Assembly (NCBI GenBank): GCA_023391635.1
Contig: JAEWAQ010000078.1
Coordinates: 49,659 to 113,658 of the forward strand
Source of the DNA: Bacillota bacterium
Lineage (GTDB): Bacteria > Bacillota > Bacilli > Paenibacillales > Paenibacillaceae
Reading direction: 5' to 3'
Length of the DNA stretch: 64,000 nucleotides
In this document: in pieces, positions 1-8,000 of the stretch
Numbering within the stretch: the stretch's first letter is position 1
Layout: every line of letters begins with the position of its first letter
Notes under the pieces: model-generated
Database searches by the model: none
Told to the model about the DNA's origin: nothing
What the model saw: the letters and a program-made list of their open reading frames with translations, nothing else
Program-made: the position numbers and the translations under genes

Positions 1-2882
1 CCAACCAAACCGCCGGAATAACTTTGAGAATTGACATCGCCAGTTGCATAGGAGTTGCTAATATACCCATCATTTACTCCAACCAAGCCGCCTAGACCAA
101 CATTGCCGTTCACTATACTGCTCGCATATGACTGATTAATATTTCCTGCATTGACACCGGCTAAGCCGCCTAGAACATCACTGCCTGTCATCTCTCCGCT
201 TGCAGACGAATAATTAATATTCCCATCGTTGTAGCCGACCAGGACGCCGGCATTGCTATTGGCCTCCACCTTGCCGCTCACATATGAGTAACTAATACTT
301 CCGTAGTTATAGCCAACCAAGCCGCCCACAAGATCGTAAACAGCTACAGTTACCGATACATCCTCCAGTATTACGTTGGAAATTTTACTCGCAGCACCCG
401 TGTGGCCAAACAAACCGACAACATCTTCGCGGGAACGTTCAATATAAAGACCTGTAATCTTAAACCCTTTGCCGTCCAACTTACCGTTAAACCAATCAAT
501 CGGCTCCCAGCCTTCTCCCGTATTATACGGCAGCACATCAAGGTTAATATTAGCACCAAGCTTGAAATGCTCATTCAGATGATCGCGCATTTGATTGAGA
601 TGAGCAGCCGCTTTAATGATGTATGGATCTTTCTCTGTACCTGAACCTGTCCAAGGCGATCCCGCTCCTGCGTAATCCGATTGCAAATAGGGATAACTTT
701 CACCCTCGTCGATCGCCCAGATGCGATCGAAATCCCAGTCGGCAAACGTTGCTTGTTGCATCAATTCAGCGGTAGCCTTGCCGTATTCGTCACTGCTCCC
801 GGCACTTGTTCTTTGGATTGTCGTCTCTGTATCCCAGTAAGAAGCGATGACGTTTCCATCCACATTCTCACTCACCAAGCCGCCGACAAAACTATCGCCT
901 GTCACCTTGCCACTCGCATAGGAGTTGCGAATCATGCCCCCATCATTAGAACCAACCAGGCCACCTGCATAGGCACTAGAAGCGATAACTTCGCCATTTG
1001 CATAGGAATCGCCAATATTCCCGCTGTTTATTCCAACCAAGCCGCCCAGGAAATTAACGCCTTCCACTTTGCTGCTCGTATAGGATTGATGAATATTTCC
1101 TGCATTCACGCCAGCTAAGCCACCCAGAAATTTGCTGCCTGTTACCACTCCGCTAACGTAAACATTGTTGATTTCCCCGCCATTTTTACCGACCAAACCG
1201 CCTACATAAGAATGACCTGTTACCTCTATATTCTCCAGCCTTATATTCGAAATTTCAGCGCCATTGCCAGTGAGACCAAACAGTCCGGTCTCGTCTTGAC
1301 TAGAACGGTCAATAAACAACCCTTTAATTTTATAACCTTTGCCGTCCAGGGTACCGATAAACGGATCAGACGTTGTACCGATCGGTTCCCAACCGTCTTC
1401 AGCACCATAGTCCTGGCCAAGATCGATATCCCCGCCAAGCTCGAAATGGGCATCCAGATAGTAACGCGCATCATTTAATTGTTCAGCCGAAGCGATAAGG
1501 AATGGATTATTCTCCGTTCCTGTCCCTTCACCCTTCCAAGGAGGGGGTGCTGCGATGTTCGATTGCCATCTCAATATGGGGTAACTTCCACCTTCGTCCA
1601 TCGCCCAGATTTCGGATAAATCCCAATTGTCAGCAAAAGTGTCTCTTTTCTTTAATTGTTCTGTCGTCTTTCCTTCTCCACCCGCGCTTTGATCTTGTCC
1701 GGAGGCTTCTGTATCCCAGTAGGAATTCTCAACTCCGCCAGTGCCGGAACCGACCAAACCGCCTGTTTGACTACCGCCTGTCACCTCTCCACTCGCATAG
1801 GAATTGCTAATACTTCCTGTATTATGACCAATTAAACCACCGACCTCATCATTTCCTGTCACCTTACCGCTCGCATAAATATTATTAACCACTTGTAAAT
1901 TATAACCTATCAAGCCGCCTACTTTACTGCCGCCGTTTACCTCACCGCTCGCATAGGAATAGCTAATACCTCCTGAATTGTGACCGACTAAACCACCGAC
2001 CTCAACAGCACCCGTCACTTTACCGCTCGCATGGGAATTGTTAATGGTTCCATTGCTAAAATTCCAGCCAACCAAACCACCTACATTTTCAGTGCCAATT
2101 ACGTTGCCGCTCGCATAGGAGTCCTTAATACTTCCTTCGTTATCACCTGTCAGTCCACCGACCAACCAATAACCTGTCACCTCGCCGCTCGCATAGGAAT
2201 TGCTTATATCCCCTTCATTAAGCCCCACTAAGCCGCCTATGGAATCAGATTCATATACATCATCAGCACCTGTTACGTTGCCGCTCACAGATGAGTTGTT
2301 AATACTCCCCTTGTAATTCCAGCCCACCAAACCGCCGACAGCATAATTACCAGTTACATTTACATTCTCTAGCTTAACATTTGATATCACAGCCTCTTCA
2401 CTGAAGACCCCAAATAGTCCTACATTCTCTTCAGTAGGACGGTTAATATACAATCCCGTAATCTTGAATCCTTTACCATCCAATGTACCGTTAAACCACG
2501 GAATCGGCTCCCAGCCCTCACCTGTGTTATACTCTGGCACATCAAGGTTAATATCAGCACATAGCACAAAGTGCTTACTTGAATAATTACGAATTTCATA
2601 TAACTGATCAGCAGTTGTAATCACATACGGATTATCCGTGGTTCCTTCGCCGCTCCAAAGCGGTGCATCAAGCGTTGTGATTCCCAAATGCTGCGGATGG
2701 TCGCCATAAACGGCAGAAGTTATCGATGGAGTACTTAATAAGTTTGAAGGAGTCCATGTTGATGCATCTGTTGAATCATACGTTCCACCAGCGCCCGCTG
2801 CTGCAAATGCACTTGGCACGCATTGAAAAATCATAAAAAAAATAACTAGCATACTTAGTGTTTTCTTATAAGATTGCCTCAT
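1..2882 (-). CDS. GLUG-repeat exported surface protein (C-terminus cut by window edge)
   Basis: The frame is open from an ATG at 2882 to the left edge (960 codons, no stop). GGGGGAG lies 6 nt before the ATG. Residues 1–28 form a signal peptide (basic MRQSYKK, hydrophobic core, AFA-A cleavage-like site). The rest consists of three cycles. Each starts with a header of the type W-x-G-x-G-T-x-x-x-P-Y-x-I (near residues 76, 450 and 744), followed by a domain with ADxNLD/GWEPI and LDGKGFKITGL, then a row of about 22-residue GLUG units (VGGLVGxN..G.I.NSYASG.V.G). Two cycles end with SYWDTE and W..WA.DEG.SYP.L. GLUG repeats occur in IgA-peptidase-like and other adhesive wall proteins; the exact ligand is unknown. 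No SLH domain is seen in the visible part, so any anchor must lie beyond the edge. Confidence 0.9.
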   Translation of the reverse strand, partial: MRQSYKKTLSMLVIFFMIFQCVPSAFAAAGAGGTYDSTDASTWTPSNLLSTPSITSAVYGDHPQHLGITTLDAPLWSGEGTTDNPYVITTADQLYEIRNYSSKHFVLCADINLDVPEYNTGEGWEPIPWFNGTLDGKGFKITGLYINRPTEENVGLFGVFSEEAVISNVKLENVNVTGNYAVGGLVGWNYKGSINNSSVSGNVTGADDVYESDSIGGLVGLNEGDISNSYASGEVTGYWLVGGLTGDNEGSIKDSYASGNVIGTENVGGLVGWNFSNGTINNSHASGKVTGAVEVGGLVGHNSGGISYSYASGEVNGGSKVGGLIGYNLQVVNNIYASGKVTGNDEVGGLIGHNTGSISNSYASGEVTGGSQTGGLVGSGTGGVENSYWDTEASGQDQSAGGEGKTTEQLKKRDTFADNWDLSEIWAMDEGGSYPILRWQSNIAAPPPWKGEGTGTENNPFLIASAEQLNDARYYLDAHFELGGDIDLGQDYGAEDGWEPIGTTSDPFIGTLDGKGYKIKGLFIDRSSQDETGLFGLTGNGAEISNIRLENIEVTGHSYVGGLVGKNGGEINNVYVSGVVTGSKFLGGLAGVNAGNIHQSYTSSKVEGVNFLGGLVGINSGNIGDSYANGEVIASSAYAGGLVGSNDGGMIRNSYASGKVTGDSFVGGLVSENVDGNVIASYWDTETTIQRTSAGSSDEYGKATAELMQQATFADWDFDRIWAIDEGESYPYLQSDYAGAGSPWTGSGTEKDPYIIKAAAHLNQMRDHLNEHFKLGANINLDVLPYNTGEGWEPIDWFNGKLDGKGFKITGLYIERSREDVVGLFGHTGAASKISNVILEDVSVTVAVYDLVGGLVGYNYGSISYSYVSGKVEANSNAGVLVGYNDGNINYSSASGEMTGSDVLGGLAGVNAGNINQSYASSIVNGNVGLGGLVGVNDGYISNSYATGDVNSQSYSGGLV

Positions 2883-2903
2883 AGATTTCTCCCCCAACCA
2901 AAG

Positions 2904-2919
2904 CACTATTTAAATAGTG
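2904..2919. promoter_or_regulatory. Perfect 16-bp palindrome upstream of the GLUG gene
   Basis: CACTATTTAAATAGTG is a perfect inverted repeat lying 22 nt before the GLUG start codon, just ahead of its ribosome site. It could be an operator or a 5' UTR hairpin. Nothing identifies the binding protein. Confidence 0.4.
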
Positions 2920-3370
2920 TGATACCTCGTATAGTACCAAGCCACAATAAACGGATAATAAACAAGCAAGAGCCTTCGGGTTGCGAGTGTGTGGAAACAT
3001 AGAAAAAGCGGAGGTCTTCAATCGATTGTAGGAAATGAAGAGTTTCGGTCGAATTAGAGGGAACAATGAGCAAATGTGCGGTATTCTTCCCAAGTTACAT
3101 AGCTTTTCTGACTTTGCCTGCTCAGCACTTTCCGACAGTAGATCACAGCAACGGCATTCTTTGTTCAGACACCTCATATTGCCTGCCGTTCCGTAGTATT
3201 TGAAAAGCCGTTAAATGGCGCCCAGCAGTAGTGCCAGACAAGATCAGACAGATAATTGGTGACTATGTAGGAAGTGCAATACTATTTTCGACTGTTTTAT
3301 AATGAATTTGCATATCCTTGCCGATTATTTTCTTTCATCCAAGAAAGTCCTCCAAAACTCTGTATATGAC

Positions 3371-3408
3371 ATAAAGGAGGTCCGCCCCTTACTTAGAGAC
3401 AGACCTCC
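3371..3408 (-). terminator. Terminator-like hairpin after the 49-aa gene
   Basis: On the minus strand a stem with GGAGGTC/GACCTCC arms, extendable to 13 bp with G·U pairs around a TAAGTAA loop, starts about 22 nt after the stop of the 49-aa gene and is followed by TTTAT. The T tract is short, so its efficiency is uncertain. Confidence 0.6.
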
Positions 3409-3430
3409 GATACATGTTTGGGCAAGCAGC

Positions 3431-3580
3431 TTAGCTCGTAGTGGTGTACACGATAATGCGGCGAGCTTCTTCCATATAGCCGCCGTCCGAATGGGTCGTC
3501 GTCCACCACAGGCCTACCATCAACATTGTCGCGATTGTAAGCCATGTCAGCCGTTTGAGGCTTTTCGATTTCTCATTCAT
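3431..3580 (-). CDS. 49-residue single-pass membrane peptide
   Basis: ATG at 3580 is preceded by GAAAGGAGGT, a near-perfect ribosome site, 10 nt upstream. The frame reads 49 codons to TAA. Residues 1–10 are basic (MNEKSKSLKR), residues 11–26 form a hydrophobic helix ending in GLWW, and the tail (HSDGGYMEEARRIIVY) is polar, so an N-in single-pass topology is likely. A consensus-like sigma-A promoter lies upstream (3672–3701) and a hairpin downstream, so this is a self-contained transcription unit. I do not recognise the family. Small membrane peptides of this type often tune kinases, transporters or proteases, but nothing here shows which. Confidence 0.75.
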   Translation of the reverse strand: MNEKSKSLKRLTWLTIATMLMVGLWWTTTHSDGGYMEEARRIIVYTTTS

Positions 3581-3671
3581 TCTAAGCGATACCTCCTTTC
3601 GAATCGATCAAGCTCCGACTCTCCGCTCCTGCGGCTCACACAGTCCTCATGAATTCGTTGTTTCCCCCTCC

Positions 3672-3701
3672 ATCATAGAACCCCTTTTTTCCCGAACTCA
3701 A
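3672..3701 (-). promoter_or_regulatory. Sigma-A-type promoter of the 49-aa gene
   Basis: On the minus strand TTGAGT (3701–3696) and TATGAT (3677–3672) are separated by 18 bp. Transcription would start near 3665, giving an 85-nt leader before the 49-aa gene. Confidence 0.65.
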
Positions 3702-3709
3702 GGGTCTCT

Positions 3710-3751
3710 TTCCCGAATTTCCAGGAAGTTTTCCGGGAATTTTTCCGGGAA
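3710..3751. promoter_or_regulatory. Three TTCC(A/G)GGAA sites with an exact 12-bp period
   Basis: TTCCAGGAA at 3719–3727, TTCCGGGAA at 3731–3739 and TTCCGGGAA at 3743–3751 are spaced by exactly 12 bp. A related TTCCCGAA lies at 3710–3717. Each unit is palindromic except for its centre. The array sits directly upstream of the −35 of the 49-aa gene promoter, which suits an activator or cooperative regulator. Confidence 0.5.
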
Positions 3752-3821
3752 TGTTCATCGTCAGATTCTGGACCAAGCTTTCCTTTATCAATAAATTCCG
3801 TTTTCAAGAGATTAGCGTGAA

Positions 3822-3858
3822 CAGGGCCTTGGAATCTCAGCATGATTCCAAGGCCCTG
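3822..3858. terminator. 15-bp perfect hairpin after the HEAT-like gene
   Basis: Arms at 3822–3836 and 3844–3858 (GGGCCTTGGAATC core) pair perfectly around a TCAGCAT loop. The T-rich side (TTTATTTTTTT near 3871–3881) lies on the plus strand, although the nearest gene ends from the minus side at 3918. It may act in both directions. Confidence 0.55.
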
Positions 3859-3917
3859 CTTTGCTTGCTATTTATTTTTTTGCTGTTTTGCTTCATGATG
3901 TCGATTGAATGATAGAA

Positions 3918-4541
3918 TCAACTCAATTTCTTGATCACTTTCTCCACACGCTTTCGCTTTGTATCTTTTTCAATATCGCCGAGCCGTGAGGAAAGTGTCT
4001 TTATGAATAAGGCTTTGTTTGTATCGTTAATGATAGGTGTTGCATTCTCCGCGTACATTGGAAGTTGATTGGTCGGACATCTTGCAAGCTGTTCGATAAG
4101 CAAGGTAAAGGCATGATCAGCATATTGTTTGACAGAACAAAGTTTTATCAAAATATTGATTCCGTGATCTTTGGTGATTACCGATCCTTTGTCAGTAATA
4201 TCAACAATTTTTGCAAGTGTTAGATAGATGGCTTCCGGATTTTCAAGAGTTATCGCATCTAGTGCTGTCATTGCCCCCCAAACAAGTCGATTGTTCCCAT
4301 GATCAAGCAAGGTTACGAACTCTTTGCTGTATTCAACAATTAAAGACGGCTTGAGGACTCCAATTTCGTAGAGAACTTTAATGCAATCGCTTTGAATGTT
4401 CTTGTCACTGTTATACAAGTTATCTACAAGCTCTTTAACAGCTTCCCTATCATCACGGTCGGCAATATATTTCGCCAGTTCCTGATTGGGTCCTTCGTCT
4501 TTGCGGTTGAGAGCGGTTGCTAATTTGTCGATTATGGTCAT
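3918..4541 (-). CDS. Small HEAT-repeat-like cytosolic protein
   Basis: The start is taken as the ATG at 4541 (MTIIDKLATAL) because AAGGAG lies 9 nt before it; an in-frame TTG 18 nt upstream overlaps that ribosome site. The 207-residue product has no signal peptide or membrane segment. It is built of paired amphipathic helices (for example DREAVKELVDNLYNSDKNIQSDCIKVLYEIGVL, given here as residues about 30–63, and NNRLVWGAMTALDAI), which resemble HEAT/armadillo repeats. Such proteins are protein-binding scaffolds. It lies alone between hairpins, so it is probably monocistronic. The partner is unknown. Confidence 0.7.
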   Translation of the reverse strand: MTIIDKLATALNRKDEGPNQELAKYIADRDDREAVKELVDNLYNSDKNIQSDCIKVLYEIGVLKPSLIVEYSKEFVTLLDHGNNRLVWGAMTALDAITLENPEAIYLTLAKIVDITDKGSVITKDHGINILIKLCSVKQYADHAFTLLIEQLARCPTNQLPMYAENATPIINDTNKALFIKTLSSRLGDIEKDTKRKRVEKVIKKLS

Positions 4542-4660
4542 TTTATATTTCTCCTTCAAAGTCTAGGAATCTCACTTTATCAGACACATGCGATCCTCTT
4601 CGAGCTTCACTTGCCCATAATTATACCCAAAAATGGATTGAATGGATACAAACGATAGGC

Positions 4661-4701
4661 AAAAGCCGCTCTTCCATCCATGGGAAGGGCGGCTTTTTTT
4701 G
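4661..4701. terminator. Rho-independent terminator of the SLH–FN3 gene
   Basis: AAAAGCCGCTCTTCC pairs with GGGAAGGGCGGCTTTT around a short loop, with T runs on both strands. On the minus strand it starts 10 nt after the SLH–FN3 stop codon. It can work in either direction. Confidence 0.88.
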
Positions 4702-4710
4702 ATAGAACTT

Positions 4711-7700
4711 CTACCTGATACCGCGACTTGGAGTCGCCGACTTGACAGGCGTAGCTGAGCTTTCATTACCATTGCTATCCACTGCCGTAACTTTATAGTA
4801 GTGCGTCTTGCCGATAGCGGCTGTCGTATCCGTAAACGTCGTGCCGCTGACCTTGGCGCCGATCGTCACGAATGTGCCGTTCGCAGCGTCCGAGCGCCAC
4901 ACATTGTAGCCTGCCGCACCGCTGACCGCGCTCCAACTCAGCGTCACCCTCCCGCTGCTCGGCTCGGTGCCCGCCTGAAAATCCTTCGGTGTGGAAATGA
5001 GTAAAAGATTAGGGTTTATCGGTATGATTGGCGTAATGCTGTCGCGAAATCTGAGCAGCTCCGGCTTCGCCGACTGGATCAGGGAGTCCTCGCTTTCAAA
5101 ACCCAGGTTATTAATCGCAGTCACCTTGTAGTAGTACGTTCTGCCATTTTCAACCGCTGTGTCTGTGAACGTCGTATCGCTAACCGAGGAACCAATCGTT
5201 GCATAAGTCCCGTCTGCAGCATTCGCACGCTTCACATGATAACCTGTCGCGCCCTCAACCTGGCTCCAACTGAGAACGACTTCCCCGCTATGCGGCTCAG
5301 CGATGAAATTGCCAGGAGCGGGCGGTATGACCAATTGGACGGCCCAGGGGATTTCTGTTAGTATATCCGGGTTGAGCTTCAGACCGCCCTTATCCACAAA
5401 TGCAAAATTGCTAATACCGCTCTCCCCATAACTATCCACGGCTGTGACAACGTAGAGATAGCTCTCATCGAACTTAGCGGTCGTATCGGTGAATGCAGGA
5501 TCTGACAGGTTGGTGGCGATCGGTCTCAATCCGCCTCGTTCCTTGTCGCTTCGCTTCACGTTATACGTAATCCCGTTGTGTTCCATTTGAATCCCCAACG
5601 GGGTACTATTACCGACATAAACCATGCCGTCTAGGCGATCCCATTGGAGCGCAACGCCCGATCCGTCTCTTGTTGCCTTCAGACCGGTAGGCCGTGGCGG
5701 AGGTATATCGACGATTTTAACCGGCAACACCTGGGTTGCTCCCTCACCATGTTGATTCACGGCAACAACTTGATAATAGTACGTTTTGCCTCTTGCGGTT
5801 GTCGTGTCCGTGTACGTGACGGCCTTAACGTTGGAACGCACCGTCTTGAACGGACCTCCCGAAGCATCCGCGCGCATCACCTTGTAGCTCGTTGCATCCT
5901 TGGCGGCACTCCAATTCAGTTGGACGTTGATGCGATCCGTGATCGTTATGGCCAGCTTTGGCGGAACAATGATTTCACGAATGAGCTGGGCCTTCAAATT
6001 CCCAGGCGCCGGCGGCGGCGGACAGTGGAGCTGATCCTCAAATAGCGGGTAATTCACGTTGATCAATGTTTTACTAAGTTTCCCTTCGGCTACCCATACA
6101 TCATAACCAGCGATCACGTCCAGTTTGAGAAATGCGTCAACCCGGATCTCATCGCATCGCCCTTGTTCATAATAGCGATAAAAGCCTGCCTTGATTCCCG
6201 GATATAGCTCGAGGCCGGCATAAGCAATATCCAATAATGTCAGCGTCAATTGAACATCCGGACCTGCAGCAAGACTGGCATTCAAATTGGAATTCACATC
6301 AAGCGTCGCGGTGTTCGTCGTCTTGTCTATCGTTCGGAACCCCTGGCTCGACGAGAAGGAGAAGCCTTGCTCCAGATGAAATCGATCTTCGAATTTGATT
6401 TCGAGCGAAGCCTTGAAATCAGGCTCAATCTTCAAATAGAGCTGTCCTTTAATGAACACGCCAGTAAAGACTGGCACATAGTACGGCGTTGTCAAAGGAA
6501 TGTATACGGGCTTGGTTATCGCTTTTTTCGCTCTTACATTCACGTTCGTCGTGACATCCCCGGTTAATACCAACTTCGCATAGAAATCCAGATCCACATC
6601 GAACCAATCCACGTCAACATCAAGCCCGATATCCGCATCCACGCCCAGGTTGCAAAAATTCATGCGCGCATCCATGGCAAATCCTTCGTAGCTCACGTTA
6701 TCCATCTTGATCATGAAGCATGGCAGCTTCAGCGCCACAGCCTGTGTGGAAGCAAGCATCGCGGTTGAATCCGGTATGTCCGTAATAATTTGGATCGAAG
6801 GATCAGCCGGGGTGAGCAACCTGGGATCAATCGCCTCGGTCGTATGCACATCCAGCTTGGAAAATACTTCTCGCACTTTGGGAACAGTCGTCGTCACGAC
6901 AAGCGCGCCATCTTCCTTGCGAACGGACACTACCTTCTTCGCAATGCCGCCGTAAAATTCATCATTCGGAGGCATGACGAACACATCGCCAACGTTCAAT
7001 ATCAAATTTGGATCGTCGATCACCCATGTCGTGTCGTCTTTTCTTGAATACTTTTTGCTTGTGCTCATCTTCACTTCCGGCAAAAATTCGACGATTTTAC
7101 GCGTATCTCCCGTATTTGGCGATGACGGTTGCTCCGGTGAATAATGAAGCGCGCGCACGGCCATAGAGACGGCTTCCGCCCGGGTGGATTTATTGCCGCC
7201 TTTGAACGTGCCATCCGGATATCCGCTAATAATTCCCGTCCTTAGTGCCGCTTCAATCAGATCGCGATGGCTCTTGATATCTCCCTGGTCCTTCAATTCG
7301 CCAAGCATCTTCTCTTGCGTCTGCGGCGTAAGCTGAAGCGCTCTGACAATCCAGACCGCCATCTCTTGGCGCGTAATCGGCTGGCTTGGTTTGAAGCCGT
7401 CCGAATATTCTCCGACAATCAGAATGCCCTGCTTTACTCCCGCAGCGATGAAGGGGGCAGACCAACGTTTCTGCTCAACATCGCGAAATGGAACCTCCCT
7501 GGAATCGGTCGGAAGTTTTCTTAAATCAACGAGAATTTTCAGAAACTGTTCCCGCGTTACTTCGCCATTAGGCCGAAAGGTTCCATCCTCGAAGCCCGAT
7601 ACAATGTTTTGTGTCGCAAGCTCCATAATGCCTTCGTACGCCCAATGAGACTGAATGTCCTTGAAAGCAACAGTTTGTGCTTTGCCTTGGTTGCCGCTTT

Positions 7701-7794
7701 CTGCAGCTTCGGCAGCATACGGGGTGGACATGCTGAACACCATTAGGAAAATAGACAACCAGAGGATAACTTTGCTGAATTTCAATCTTCGCAA
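4711..7794 (-). CDS. SLH-domain surface protein with fibronectin type III repeats
   Basis: The 1,027-residue product starts with a signal peptide (MRRLKFSKVILWLSIFLMV, residues 1–31). Three SLH domains follow (about 40–95, 100–158, 163–215), with the usual HWAYEGI, GFEDGTFRPNGEVTREQ and GYPDGTFKGG..TRAEA motifs. These bind pyruvylated secondary wall polymer. A central beta-rich region (about 230–590) includes an Asp-rich DVDVDWFDVDLD stretch, and four fibronectin type III domains cover about 596–1025, each with the TSYKVMRAD / GxTYYYKVTAV pattern. The start is a TTG with GGTGAG 5 nt upstream; no ATG precedes the signal peptide. The role is structural or adhesive at the cell surface. It is a single gene with its own terminator. 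Confidence 0.9.
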   Translation of the reverse strand: MRRLKFSKVILWLSIFLMVFSMSTPYAAEAAESGNQGKAQTVAFKDIQSHWAYEGIMELATQNIVSGFEDGTFRPNGEVTREQFLKILVDLRKLPTDSREVPFRDVEQKRWSAPFIAAGVKQGILIVGEYSDGFKPSQPITRQEMAVWIVRALQLTPQTQEKMLGELKDQGDIKSHRDLIEAALRTGIISGYPDGTFKGGNKSTRAEAVSMAVRALHYSPEQPSSPNTGDTRKIVEFLPEVKMSTSKKYSRKDDTTWVIDDPNLILNVGDVFVMPPNDEFYGGIAKKVVSVRKEDGALVVTTTVPKVREVFSKLDVHTTEAIDPRLLTPADPSIQIITDIPDSTAMLASTQAVALKLPCFMIKMDNVSYEGFAMDARMNFCNLGVDADIGLDVDVDWFDVDLDFYAKLVLTGDVTTNVNVRAKKAITKPVYIPLTTPYYVPVFTGVFIKGQLYLKIEPDFKASLEIKFEDRFHLEQGFSFSSSQGFRTIDKTTNTATLDVNSNLNASLAAGPDVQLTLTLLDIAYAGLELYPGIKAGFYRYYEQGRCDEIRVDAFLKLDVIAGYDVWVAEGKLSKTLINVNYPLFEDQLHCPPPPAPGNLKAQLIREIIVPPKLAITITDRINVQLNWSAAKDATSYKVMRADASGGPFKTVRSNVKAVTYTDTTTARGKTYYYQVVAVNQHGEGATQVLPVKIVDIPPPRPTGLKATRDGSGVALQWDRLDGMVYVGNSTPLGIQMEHNGITYNVKRSDKERGGLRPIATNLSDPAFTDTTAKFDESYLYVVTAVDSYGESGISNFAFVDKGGLKLNPDILTEIPWAVQLVIPPAPGNFIAEPHSGEVVLSWSQVEGATGYHVKRANAADGTYATIGSSVSDTTFTDTAVENGRTYYYKVTAINNLGFESEDSLIQSAKPELLRFRDSITPIIPINPNLLLISTPKDFQAGTEPSSGRVTLSWSAVSGAAGYNVWRSDAANGTFVTIGAKVSGTTFTDTTAAIGKTHYYKVTAVDSNGNESSATPVKSATPSRGIR

Positions 7795-7943
7795 AATTTC
7801 TCACCCTTCCCGACAGTTGATCAATATCAACATAACACTGAACGTAAGGGTGGCGATATTATCCGATAGTGGCAATTCGGTATTAGTAGCGTATCAGGCG
7901 CCTCGATCGCATACGCCAAAACATGGCCCATGCCGAACTCACG

Positions 7944-7981
7944 GCAGAACAGCCTGCTCCGATAGGAGCAGGCTGTTCTGC
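7944..7981. terminator. Hairpin repeat, copy 1 (17-bp stem) after the giant SLH gene
   Basis: Arms 7944–7960 and 7965–7981 (GCAGAACAGCCTGCTCC and its complement) form a perfect 17-bp stem with loop GATA, 20 nt after the giant SLH stop codon. There is no T tract on the minus side. A sister copy with a compensated base pair lies at 16348–16387, and similarity continues into flanking GCCCATG and CTGCT sequence. Confidence 0.7.
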
Positions 7982-8000
7982 TAGTTTGATCTGTTTAAGG

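Larger units (their letters stand above)
2883..3430. other. Intergenic region with no supportable gene
   Basis: This stretch separates the GLUG gene from the small membrane-protein gene. A 103-codon frame runs through it on the minus strand but overlaps the GLUG start, has no ribosome site and has no recognisable protein features. The only structured elements are the 16-bp palindrome near the GLUG start and the hairpin at 3371–3408. A weak TACTAT −10-like hexamer lies on the minus strand near 2930–2935, without a convincing −35. Confidence 0.5.

Noticed and set aside
1..2400. Regularly spaced similar DNA segments that could suggest a CRISPR array
   Set aside because: Spacing and sequence follow the in-frame GLUG protein repeats, and units diverge as coding repeats do; there are no unique spacers of constant length.
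2866..3177. Minus-strand 103-codon frame upstream of the GLUG gene
   Set aside because: No ribosome site, overlaps the GLUG start region, and shows no domain or membrane pattern.
7816..7831. GTTGAT/ATCAAC inverted repeat upstream of the SLH–FN3 gene
   Set aside because: Only 6-bp arms and no associated promoter hexamers; too little to call an operator.
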